From assembly GCA_963617485.1 (NCBI GenBank), contig CAVEPA010000001.1, positions 62,001 through 126,000 of the forward strand: a DNA stretch of 64,000 nucleotides, read 5' to 3'. Both the position numbers and the translations under genes were made by a program. The notes beneath the pieces are model-generated. The model was not told the origin of the DNA. It did not search any database and saw only the letters and a list, made by a program, of their open reading frames with translations. The stretch comes from UBA1757 sp963617485 (lineage in GTDB: Bacteria > Bacteroidota > Bacteroidia > Bacteroidales > UBA1402). Shown in pieces: positions 53,520 through 62,069 of this stretch (the first letter of the stretch is position 1; each line of letters starts with the position of its first letter).

Positions 53520-56500
53520 CTAGTCTAGCACAATTTCCAGCTTCTGTAGCTGCGCGGCTCGGGCCACTTGTTTACCGTCCACAAAGATAATAAAGCCTTG
53601 GCCTTTTTTGAAATGACTGCCGTCTTTATCCCACAGGATGCTGACATTTTTTCCATGATAAGGGATGGCATCCATGCAGAACCAGTCCCATTGGTCCTGG
53701 GGAATCAGCGGATTGATTTCCAGAACATTGTCCTCGCGCGGACGCAGGCCCATCAATCCGGTCACCATCAAGTTGGCAAAGGTGGAATGGTTGTAGTAGC
53801 GGCTGCGCAACTGGTCGCCCTTGAGCCAATAGCCCGTCACTTCGTCCAAATACTCGCCGATATAGGGGCGGCCACGGTGGTATTGCGACTCCACATACAG
53901 ATTCATGTGCATGAAATACACACTGTCGTTGATATAGCTCTGAGGATAGTCGTTCAGAACATTGGCCATAGCCGTCAGGGTTTGCGAAGAGGCAAAGGGC
54001 CACACAGCACCATCCCACTCGCACTGGCCCGTACCATGCGAACGGAACTGCGGATGACGGCGCTCGGCCGTGGTCAGGCCGTAAGGAGCAAGGAAACCTT
54101 GCTCGTCGCACACTTGCAGCCAAGCTTTTTCGTAGTCTTTGTTCGTGTCGGGCAGATAAAACATCCAAGGAATATAGCCGATGGCTTCACGCACCTGGGC
54201 CAATTCGCCGTCAGCTATGCGGCGGGTCTCGAAAAAGCCCTGTTCTTCATTCCAAAGACGGGTCTGCACCAATTGCTTCAAGGTATCGGCTTTGGCTTGG
54301 AATAAGGCCGCTTTGTCTTCCTGACCGGCCATGCGGAACATTTTTGCCAGCGCCACGGCATTGCCGTACATATAGCTGTTGATGGTGGGACGCGCGTTCT
54401 TGATTTTACGTCCGCCGCTGATGGATTCCTCCATGCCATCCTGCACATCGCCCTGCCAGAACAGACCTTCCGGCCAGCGTTGGGCTTCCCAGGCCAGATA
54501 ATGGGCTTCCAAATCGGGCAACAAATCGAGCAGGTAGTCCTTGTCTTGATGCACCAGATAGCGTCCATACAGCGAATAAGGTATCCACGAACTGTATTTC
54601 ATCATCTTCTTCATGGGTTTACCCTCGTTGCCACGCAACCAAATATGCAGATAATCATCCAAATAAGACTGGTTGTGTACCCAACGCAGTTCATCGATAT
54701 GATGACCAACCGCACACGCGATGATATTGTATTTGTCGGCATAGCTGCGCTTTACCAGGAACTCGTTCACCACATAACCCTGGGGCGTGAGCTGCAGGCC
54801 TTTGCGCAACGACCACCAACGATAGTACCACATTTCCTCGAAATTATCCTGCGGACAGCTAAAGAGCGGTATATTTTCCACCATCCAGTCCCAAGCCTCG
54901 GCATTGGGGATGGCTTGCGCAATGGGTTCGTCTTCCATGCGATTGAAATAATCGACATAATGCTTGTAATCTTCTGCCTTGAGTATCTGGGCCTGCGATT
55001 GGGGAGCTTCGTTTTCAGCCTGTGTTTCAAGAGAATAAATGCGGAAAACAGCCTCTTGTGCTTCCATGGCGGATGCTTCGGGCAGGTCTTCGTACCAGTC
55101 GGCGGGGGTGTCGGCAGTGGGGAAATAGCGCACATCGCCGGTGCGGAAAACCACCCTTTCCAAGCTGGCGGCCGGTGCGTAGAAAATGCGTGTCACTTTG
55201 CGTCCGCCGTTCACGCACACGGTGTAGGCTCGATGTTCACAGTCCACATCCAGCTCGATGAGGTATTTCTGTCCAGCCTGATAAGCGCCCAAATTGTTGT
55301 AACGGGCACCCGACTTGGAGTAGATTTTGCCGTCGCTGTTGAAGCTGATACGGATGGAGGGCTGACCTTTGGCATCCTGCACTTCCACCTGCAACTGGCC
55401 ATAATTGTTCTGCTGGGGTTGCACTTCAAAGGCAAGCTTGAACTTGGATGATGCGGGAAAAACCTTTTCGGCCTTGGCATAATCATGCGGGTCTTTGTCG
55501 CTGAGTGTCAGGCATTTAACACCTTGAGCATCTTGGCCCATTTTAACGGGAGCCCATACCAAATCATAAGTGTTCCAGTAGTCAAGCTCACGACCGTCGG
55601 GCATCTTGTCGAAGACATCACGCTGATGTGTTGCGGCCTTGCAGACGATGGGCACAGGCACAGAGCTAACCCAAATATCTTCCTTGTTCATGCTGTAGGT
55701 AAGCCACATTTTGCCATCGGCAGGTTGGCCGTTACCTTCCTGAATACCACGCACATACTGCGGACCGCGATTCTTGTATTGGCCGCCGTAGCGCAAAGGC
55801 GAAAGCTCGCCGTGCACCAGCATCAGGTCCGTATAGTCCAAGCCGTCTACCGAGGTGGAAACGGCCAAGGGCCAACGGTATTCGGAAGGATTGTACACCG
55901 TGGCGAACTTGCCATCGCTGGTGCGCTGACCCCAAATCTTGGCATTGCTGTTGACAAAGCCGTGGGCACGCTGCACAGGTTCGTACCAAGTATGGCCGCC
56001 ATCTTTGCTGATGGATGTGAGCGCATGCTTCCAAAGGCCCACCACATCGCCGTTATCGAGATGATAATACGAGAAGGCTTTGTATTGTTTCTTGAGGGGA
56101 ATAAGCGCATCGTCACGGTCGGACTCTTCCACCATCTGCATCATATAGAGCGGATTGGCCAGAATTTCATCGCAAGCAGCCACAAACTTGCGGTCGCGGC
56201 TCTTCTTGTAGAAAGGATAGGACGTGTTCTTGGCGTTGAAATTGTGGTTGTAATGCAGAAAATAGATAGGTCCGTAACTGCCGTCGGCCTTGATTTCGCG
56301 CACCACGCGCCCTATGCCGTTGCCATCGTTGGGGTCGTCCTTAGGGAAAAGCGCGATGCCATAATAGGCCAAGGCCAGCAACTTATCGTATTTTTTAGAC
56401 ACATAGAAACCCACACGCTGGTGCATCAGCGCCGAGGTCTTGCCATCGGCCTTGGGGCCATCGGGTGTTTTCTGCAAGCCTTCGGGCAAGATATAGGGCG

Positions 56501-56876
56501 GGAATATCACTTCGGGCTTCGACCATTCTTGACCGTCGACGGAATGCATCAGCAGCGTTTGGCAGGGCGGGATGTGTTCGCTCACCGAATCGCTCAGGTA
56601 TTCCACATAGAACTTGCCGTGCCAATAGGCCATCATGGGCGCATGGTTATACGTCCAGCCGTAGCCGTCGCTTTCTTGCGGCATTTCGCGGTTGGCACGC
56701 ATAATCTGCTGATTGTGCACACCGATGGCGGGCTGCAACTGTCCGTGATGATAGTCGACATTCGACATGACATTGCCGGAATAATGCACCAAATCCTTGG
56801 TGACATCCAGCGTTTCCTGGGCCATAACAGGTGCGAGCACCGTCAGGGCGGCTGTCAAGAGGAGTGATTTTCTCAT
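53520..56876 (-). CDS. GH143-GH142 bifunctional RG-II enzyme (DHA hydrolase + beta-L-arabinofuranosidase)
   Basis: 1,118 residues from ATG 56876 (MRKSLLLTAALTVLAPVMAQ, signal peptide); the frame runs 13 codons further but ATG 56876 overlaps the previous stop by 4 nt like other pairs here. Residues about 25-410: GH143-like propeller, with HAPMMAYWHGKFYVEYLSD, LMHSVDGQEWSKPEV and the Asp box ISKDGGHTWYEP. About 440-610: lectin-like sandwich (YGQLQVEVQDAKGQPSIRIS). About 680-1080: an (alpha/alpha)6 barrel, GH142-like, with YYRWWSLRKGLQLTPQ, GDVQDGMEESISGGRK, HGTGQCEWDGAVWPFASSQ. This order matches BT1020 of B. thetaiotaomicron, where GH143 releases DHA and GH142 removes beta-L-arabinofuranose from RG-II side chain D. 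Assignment from memory of that architecture. Confidence 0.82.
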   Translation of the reverse strand: MRKSLLLTAALTVLAPVMAQETLDVTKDLVHYSGNVMSNVDYHHGQLQPAIGVHNQQIMRANREMPQESDGYGWTYNHAPMMAYWHGKFYVEYLSDSVSEHIPPCQTLLMHSVDGQEWSKPEVIFPPYILPEGLQKTPDGPKADGKTSALMHQRVGFYVSKKYDKLLALAYYGIALFPKDDPNDGNGIGRVVREIKADGSYGPIYFLHYNHNFNAKNTSYPFYKKSRDRKFVAACDEILANPLYMMQMVEESDRDDALIPLKKQYKAFSYYHLDNGDVVGLWKHALTSISKDGGHTWYEPVQRAHGFVNSNAKIWGQRTSDGKFATVYNPSEYRWPLAVSTSVDGLDYTDLMLVHGELSPLRYGGQYKNRGPQYVRGIQEGNGQPADGKMWLTYSMNKEDIWVSSVPVPIVCKAATHQRDVFDKMPDGRELDYWNTYDLVWAPVKMGQDAQGVKCLTLSDKDPHDYAKAEKVFPASSKFKLAFEVQPQQNNYGQLQVEVQDAKGQPSIRISFNSDGKIYSKSGARYNNLGAYQAGQKYLIELDVDCEHRAYTVCVNGGRKVTRIFYAPAASLERVVFRTGDVRYFPTADTPADWYEDLPEASAMEAQEAVFRIYSLETQAENEAPQSQAQILKAEDYKHYVDYFNRMEDEPIAQAIPNAEAWDWMVENIPLFSCPQDNFEEMWYYRWWSLRKGLQLTPQGYVVNEFLVKRSYADKYNIIACAVGHHIDELRWVHNQSYLDDYLHIWLRGNEGKPMKKMMKYSSWIPYSLYGRYLVHQDKDYLLDLLPDLEAHYLAWEAQRWPEGLFWQGDVQDGMEESISGGRKIKNARPTINSYMYGNAVALAKMFRMAGQEDKAALFQAKADTLKQLVQTRLWNEEQGFFETRRIADGELAQVREAIGYIPWMFYLPDTNKDYEKAWLQVCDEQGFLAPYGLTTAERRHPQFRSHGTGQCEWDGAVWPFASSQTLTAMANVLNDYPQSYINDSVYFMHMNLYVESQYHRGRPYIGEYLDEVTGYWLKGDQLRSRYYNHSTFANLMVTGLMGLRPREDNVLEINPLIPQDQWDWFCMDAIPYHGKNVSILWDKDGSHFKKGQGFIIFVDGKQVARAAQLQKLEIVLD

Positions 56877-58312
56877 TGTATGAAGTTTTCGTTTTTCAAC
56901 AGGTTTTCTATCCATTCGTCCAGCATGGGCAAAGGCTTGCGAGCCTTGAGGCTCTGTATCTCGGCATCGCGGATGGTCGATGTGCCGCCGTCACCTTTGT
57001 TCATCAGTTTGGCCGCCTCGGCCGATTTGTGTCCGAGACGTTCTTCCAATTGTTCGTAATATAGGCTCCAAGGACTGACATGATTGTTACAGCCCTCCCA
57101 GTAGCCTTTACCGTTGAACTGTCCCCAAGCGCCATAGGCGTAGTTGTTGCCCAAGACTTCGGGTTTCACCACCGTAACCATCGATGCAGTGGAGTTCCAG
57201 AACGTAGTATTGGTGGTAGTCCAGCCATCGAAAGCATTGTTGTAATCGGGGATATTCGTGCGCAAGGCATTACCGCTGACGCTACAGATATCGAACAGCA
57301 CGCCGCTGGACCAAGCTTCGATACAGCCGCTGTAGCTTTGCGGCATCAACGACCAGCACTGCACAAAGGCATTCGGACCATGTGCAGCACCTACCGCAAA
57401 ATCGTGACAACCTCCACTGGCTTGAATACGCAGACAAAGCACTTGGCTGCCCTGCACGTAAAACGAAGCGCCCTCGCCCCTGGACAAGCCTTCATAGACA
57501 CAATCCTGCACCGTAATGCGACGGGCAGCGGATGTCACATGCACAGCTTCCTGCACACTCTGTTCGAAACGGATAGCGCGCACCCAGACATCTTCAGCAT
57601 CATCTATGCAGATACCACCACCTTGCAGCACCAAGTTTTCCACTCCCACCTGCCGTAGCACGCCGGGGTTCTTTATCGGGACGATGCTGGCTTCGGCAGC
57701 AGACAGGGCATACGAGAGTGGCGCATCGAGCGTAAGGCTACGTCCGTCGATGGCGCTCACTTGACGCTCCCAGTAAAGATGCGGCCCTTGGGAAATGGCC
57801 AAGCGGTCGCCCACGCGGAAACGCTGACGTTCCAGCACCATGGTGCGTCCGCCCAGTGGCAAATCTTCGGCCAAACGGCAGCTTTTCTTGGTATTACGCT
57901 GTTGACGGTCTGCGCCCTGCAGCTGGAGCATAGGCTCATCGGCAGAACCTTCGTAACGTAGCACAGTAGCTTCACCGCTCATGCCACTACCACGCAGCAC
58001 CAAACCGGAAGCCTTGATTTTCAGCGATGTACCAAGACGATATTCACCGGGGGCCAGCAACAAAGCTCCGCGAAATCCATCGGCAGCGGCCGGCATGGCA
58101 GCCAATTGGTCCAAAGCCTCCTGGATGGCTGTCGTGGCATCACCTTGTATAGGGCCAAGCCGCAGCTGGATACCCACCATGGGAAGTTCCTCTTCACTTG
58201 CCTTGTAACCACAATAAGAATAGTCGGGACAAAGCAAGGGCTTGTCTTTCTGTGCTGCCATAGACGACAGCACACATATACTGAGTAAAAGAAGGATATA
58301 TCTTTTCATCAC
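56873..58312 (-). CDS. secreted beta-helix protein, short paralogue of the next gene
   Basis: 479 residues with signal peptide (MMKRYILLLLSICVLSSMAA). The N-terminal 110 residues align with those of the 990-residue protein upstream: LLCPDYSYCGYKASEEELPM, GDATTAIQEALDQLAAMPAA, DGFRGALLLAPGEYRLGTSL and IKASGLVLRGSGMSGEATVL. The rest is a parallel beta-helix (VENLVLQGGGICIDDAEDVW, RRITVQDCVYEGLSRGEGAS) ending with SAEAAKLMNKGDGGTSTIRD. Pectate-lyase-superfamily fold; no GH28 or PL1 catalytic set is seen. It lacks the long C-terminal domain of its paralogue. Function unknown, by context acting on pectin. Coupled by ATGA to the GH143-GH142 gene. Confidence 0.7.
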   Translation of the reverse strand: MMKRYILLLLSICVLSSMAAQKDKPLLCPDYSYCGYKASEEELPMVGIQLRLGPIQGDATTAIQEALDQLAAMPAAADGFRGALLLAPGEYRLGTSLKIKASGLVLRGSGMSGEATVLRYEGSADEPMLQLQGADRQQRNTKKSCRLAEDLPLGGRTMVLERQRFRVGDRLAISQGPHLYWERQVSAIDGRSLTLDAPLSYALSAAEASIVPIKNPGVLRQVGVENLVLQGGGICIDDAEDVWVRAIRFEQSVQEAVHVTSAARRITVQDCVYEGLSRGEGASFYVQGSQVLCLRIQASGGCHDFAVGAAHGPNAFVQCWSLMPQSYSGCIEAWSSGVLFDICSVSGNALRTNIPDYNNAFDGWTTTNTTFWNSTASMVTVVKPEVLGNNYAYGAWGQFNGKGYWEGCNNHVSPWSLYYEQLEERLGHKSAEAAKLMNKGDGGTSTIRDAEIQSLKARKPLPMLDEWIENLLKNENFIQ

Positions 58313-58343
58313 AACAAAACAGTTACTGAATGAGGTGTAAAAA

Positions 58344-61304
58344 CTATCGGTAGAGCCATAGCAGACCCTTACTGTCGAGACTGACAGGCTTGGAGGCCTT
58401 CAACTTAAAGGTTTCGCCCATTACCTCTCCGCTGCGGGGATTGATCCAGCAGGCGCGGTAAGTGCGTTTGTCGCCCTTGAGATCGACATTAATCTTGTCG
58501 CCGTGAGGAGCATAGAAAACGTAGCCCACCCCGGCCTTGCCACGCTGCATACATGCTTCGTTATCGATGGCTTGCATCTGAGTGGCAGCCTGCTTGAAGG
58601 CCAAGGGCAAGTTTTTGGGCAGACTGCAAAGCGAGGCGCCCGCCATAAAGGCCGACCAGGCATCACCGCCCGTCGAGAGCAGCACGGCTTTGTCGGGGAA
58701 ACGCTGGCGATAGTCTAGAATCACTTCATAAATGCGTTCTTCCATATTGCGGGCCTTGGCATTTTCATCCAGCACTTCGAGTTTTTCGTTGCGCAAACGG
58801 TCGAACTGGCGGGGTGCCAAACTAAGGCCGCCACGGGGCGCATAGAAGCCCTTCATAGTAGGACGCCAAAAACGGATATCGATAACATCCACCAGGGCTG
58901 CATATTTTTCATCGGCCAAAATAGCGTCCTGTACATCTTTGGTACAGCTCAAGGCCACCTTGGCATCGTGGCCGGTTTCTTTTTCCCATTCTCCGATGGT
59001 TTCCAGCCAGAACTGCACGAAATGCAGCGGTCCGGTATATTCTTCGCTCAGGAAGAAGATGACACTACCATTGTCGGCAAACTCGTCCAGCGCTTTGCGG
59101 ATATAGTTGCGGTAGAGCTCGCGGCGCGGTGCATAGCTGACATCGTAGAACTGCTCGGCCATATAGACGCGCTTGTCGATGGCATATGGCACTGGCTCGG
59201 GGAAGCCCATATCGTTGATATTGTTGGCACTGCGCCAAGGACAATCGGCCCAATGGGCACCGGCCTCCAGAATATTGTGTTGGAAGAAGTACTGATGAAA
59301 AAGCACCAGACCTTTTTGGTCGGCCAGATTGGCATATTTTTTCAGTCGCAGCCAATACCAGGTGTTCCAACGGGTCAGGTCGTACTTGCTCAAACCGTCA
59401 TAGGCCTGCCCTTGCCCGCTGCGGGCGAAAGGCTGTTCGTAGAAGGGTGCCCACACATAACCGTCCATACGGCGGATGCGTTCGTGGTCGTCGCGGCGAC
59501 GGTCGTACCAAAGTCCATAGTGATGAACGAGCGCCACCTTGTTCTTGGCCACCATCTGGTCGGTGAGCTCATCAATGTCGTCGGTAAAGCCCTCGCCCAC
59601 CCGGCCGGGTACCCAACGGGTCACATGCGGACGGCTGTTAGTGGCCAGATAGCGGCTCTTGAGCGAACCGTTCCACCAGATTATGCCTTGCGACGAACCG
59701 CTCATCACGGCACCGTCGCGGACAAGCAAACCTTGCTGCAACTGCATGAGTGCGGGTTGCGACTGCTGCGTTTCGGGCCGGTAACCGGCAGTCCAGCGGT
59801 CGAGGTCGGGGCGGCCCGCAGCGGCAGGCCACTCGGTCTGTGTCTTCAACATATCGCGAACTTCGGCAGTGGCCTTGCCGCTGCGGGCTGCCAGCTGCGC
59901 AAAGAACAGCGAAGGCTCCGCCTGACACTGGGCGCACTCGGATTCCGTCCAGTTGTGAGCCGTGGGCGGATTGGGATGAGCCAGCACGGCTGCCCGGCAA
60001 CGCCACATCATGGAGTTGCCCGCCGTCCAGCCGGCACCCATGGCATCCTGACCGCGGTTGCCGTAAGCCAGCACCACATCCTGCCCTTCGAAACCGTCGA
60101 AAAGCAAACCGGTGGTCCAAGCATCGGCCGCGCCGCTAAGATGATACGAAGCCACCGCCTTACAGTCTACAAAAGCATTGGGACCTGGAGCCACACGTCC
60201 CGTCGAGAAATCATGCAAGCCTTGTTCGGCATACAGACGAAGGAACAGGCATTGGCCGCCCAAGGTATGGAAAGTGCAACGGCGCGTGCCGCCAATTTCA
60301 GAAACCGGCTCGTAGGAGCGACAGTCGGCCACAGTGACACGGCGAACATTTTCAGTAATAAAGACGGCCGAACCGGCAAAATGGCGGCAAGTGACATTGC
60401 GCACCCAAAGGTCCTGACCATGGTCCAAAATGATGGCCATCCAACGATGATTCTCGTCCTTGGGTTGGGACTCGTCGTAGGTGGAGCGCAAGCGCAGGTT
60501 TTCGACAGCCGAATGCGAAATGCGACCGGGCCACTGCTGGGTCTGCACGAAAGCATCCTCGCGGTTGATGGCACAAGTAATGGGAGCGTCCAATCTCAGG
60601 TGCTGCCCGTCGACAGAAACGATATCACGTTGCCAACGCACTTCTACATCGCTGGGACGGGTGTCGTCGCCCACCTTCCAGCCCAAGTAACTGGTAGCAC
60701 CGCCAAAATCGTTCATATCCATGCTGTCTATCCAGCTTTGGCTGGCCCAACGCGACAAGACAATGGTTTGTCCGGCCGCCAGGCCGGACACGTCATCCAG
60801 CACTACGCTCATGTCTCCCACAGCCACGCTTTGGCTGCAAGTGCGTTTCGGACCCAATTTGGCATCGGCCTTGCCGGCCACCCGTATCAAAGCCTGACGG
60901 TCGTAACCGGTGCCCAATAGTTCGGTAGCCTCAGCGCCCTCGTCCAAGGCCGAGCCGCTGCCTCGCAACACCACGCCCGAAGCCGCGATGCGCAAAGAAC
61001 CGGCAATCTCATATCGACCGGGAGCCAACTGCACCGCACCGCGAAAGCCGTCCTCTCCCAAGGGTAAAGCCGACACATAGTCGATAGCAGCTTGGATATA
61101 GGCCGTAGCATCGCCCGTCATGGGCGGCACATAAGCCTTCACTTCCACATAAGGGATAGCTTCACTCGAAGCGCAATAACCACTATAAGAATAATCGGGA
61201 ATAGGATTGCCCTGCACATCCGTATAGCCGGGCAAAGCAGCCGGAAAAGCCGGCAAAACCCACCCTAGCAGGCAGGTCAATACAATCCACAGTATTTTTT
61301 TCAT
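58344..61304 (-). CDS. large secreted beta-helix protein with C-terminal DUF6298-like domain
   Basis: 986 residues from ATG 61304 (MKKILWIVLTCLLGWVLPAF, signal peptide). Residues about 25-510: beta-helix of the pectate-lyase superfamily starting IPDYSYSGYCASSEAIPYVE, GDATAYIQAAIDYVSALPLG, APGRYEIAGSLRIAASGVVL, later LWVRNVTCRHFAGSAVFITE. Residues about 540-986 are a separate, probably TIM-barrel-like domain (DUF6298-like): MVAKNKVALVHHYGLWYDRR, TRWNTWYWLRLKKYANLADQ, ADCPWRSANNINDMGFPEPV, FLSEEYTGPLHFVQFWLETI, VIDIRFWRPTMKG, ending in a beta-rich tail. Acidic candidates are in NDMG and SEE. No described activity known to me; two domains suggest a bifunctional glycosidase or lyase. A terminator-like hairpin lies 10 nt before its start. 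Confidence 0.68.
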   Translation of the reverse strand: MKKILWIVLTCLLGWVLPAFPAALPGYTDVQGNPIPDYSYSGYCASSEAIPYVEVKAYVPPMTGDATAYIQAAIDYVSALPLGEDGFRGAVQLAPGRYEIAGSLRIAASGVVLRGSGSALDEGAEATELLGTGYDRQALIRVAGKADAKLGPKRTCSQSVAVGDMSVVLDDVSGLAAGQTIVLSRWASQSWIDSMDMNDFGGATSYLGWKVGDDTRPSDVEVRWQRDIVSVDGQHLRLDAPITCAINREDAFVQTQQWPGRISHSAVENLRLRSTYDESQPKDENHRWMAIILDHGQDLWVRNVTCRHFAGSAVFITENVRRVTVADCRSYEPVSEIGGTRRCTFHTLGGQCLFLRLYAEQGLHDFSTGRVAPGPNAFVDCKAVASYHLSGAADAWTTGLLFDGFEGQDVVLAYGNRGQDAMGAGWTAGNSMMWRCRAAVLAHPNPPTAHNWTESECAQCQAEPSLFFAQLAARSGKATAEVRDMLKTQTEWPAAAGRPDLDRWTAGYRPETQQSQPALMQLQQGLLVRDGAVMSGSSQGIIWWNGSLKSRYLATNSRPHVTRWVPGRVGEGFTDDIDELTDQMVAKNKVALVHHYGLWYDRRRDDHERIRRMDGYVWAPFYEQPFARSGQGQAYDGLSKYDLTRWNTWYWLRLKKYANLADQKGLVLFHQYFFQHNILEAGAHWADCPWRSANNINDMGFPEPVPYAIDKRVYMAEQFYDVSYAPRRELYRNYIRKALDEFADNGSVIFFLSEEYTGPLHFVQFWLETIGEWEKETGHDAKVALSCTKDVQDAILADEKYAALVDVIDIRFWRPTMKGFYAPRGGLSLAPRQFDRLRNEKLEVLDENAKARNMEERIYEVILDYRQRFPDKAVLLSTGGDAWSAFMAGASLCSLPKNLPLAFKQAATQMQAIDNEACMQRGKAGVGYVFYAPHGDKINVDLKGDKRTYRACWINPRSGEVMGETFKLKASKPVSLDSKGLLWLYR

Positions 61305-61314
61305 CGTAGGGGAC

Positions 61315-61355
61315 AAAAAAGCCGCCCGCCACCTTTATTCAAGGAGGCAAGCGGC
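61315..61355 (-). terminator. intergenic terminator/attenuator inside the RG-II cluster
   Basis: On the minus strand GCCGCTTGCCTCCTT folds with AAGGTGGCGGGCGGC (GCCGC/GCGGC, GCC/GGC and CCTT/AAGG segments, 61321-61355) and is followed at once by six U (61320-61315), then the start codon of the 986-residue protein 10 nt later. It has the form of an intrinsic terminator within a 67-nt gap. Confidence 0.7.
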
Positions 61356-61371
61356 CTGACAAACAGATTGA

Positions 61372-62031
61372 TTATTTGTTGTTTTTCTGAGCTTCAGCTT
61401 GTTTGGTGCGTTCGTACCAGGCCTCGCGTTCTTTTTTCAAGTCGTAGCCACGACCGGAAAGATAATTGTTGATACGGCCTTTGTACTTGCCGAACCAGGC
61501 ATGTTTCATCTTGGAGTCGGAGCAGTCCATGGCATATTCTCGGGCTTCCTTCAGCGCAGCCTTGATATAAGCGATTTCTTCGGGCTTGAGGCTGGGAATC
61601 ATATCCAAATGAGCCTGCAAAGTACGCGGATAGACATTCATGGTCATACCATCCTTCACCTTTTCTATCTGGTCGTAATCGAGGTTGGCATCCAACTGGC
61701 AAACGAAATAGTAATGCTTGGCCTGCAGTTGATAACGCTGGTTGTGGAAAGCCTCGTTGAGCAAAGCCACTTCCTCTTCCTTGCTGATGTCCATGGCCTT
61801 GATTTCATCTTCCTTAGCCTTGTATTCATCGTTGATTTTGCCAAGGTCGATGTATTGGGTGGCAATCAATTCCTTGATGAAATCTTGTTGGGTAACGGAC
61901 TCGATGGCCAAGGTCTTGACAATGTTGTCGGCACGCCCGTAGATAACCCTGCGGTATTCCTCATCGGTCTGCTCGGCACGCAAGAGCGGCAAAGAGAGCA
62001 GCATCAGGGCACATAGAAATAATCTCTTCAT
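61372..62031 (-). CDS. secreted DUF3826 protein
   Basis: 219 residues with signal peptide (MKRLFLCALMLLSLPLLRAE). Mostly helical and charged: RVIYGRADNIVKTLAIESVT, EEVALLNEAFHNQRYQLQAK HYYF, VKDGMTMNVYPRTLQAHLDM, LKPEEIAYIKAALKEAREYA, then HAWFGKYKGRINNYLSGRGY DLKKEREAW. The last third aligns in pattern with the C-terminal domain of the GH140 protein in the same cluster (YPRTLQAHLDMIPSLKPEE here, YKDMFLDEFTPEDEAFVLAN there). Found with plant cell wall genes in Bacteroidota; no function known. As a free periplasmic or surface protein it may serve as a binding or accessory unit. Confidence 0.72.
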   Translation of the reverse strand: MKRLFLCALMLLSLPLLRAEQTDEEYRRVIYGRADNIVKTLAIESVTQQDFIKELIATQYIDLGKINDEYKAKEDEIKAMDISKEEEVALLNEAFHNQRYQLQAKHYYFVCQLDANLDYDQIEKVKDGMTMNVYPRTLQAHLDMIPSLKPEEIAYIKAALKEAREYAMDCSDSKMKHAWFGKYKGRINNYLSGRGYDLKKEREAWYERTKQAEAQKNNK

Positions 62032-62069
62032 TGTAAATAAGTAATAGTCAGTTATGTAAGTTCTTAAAG

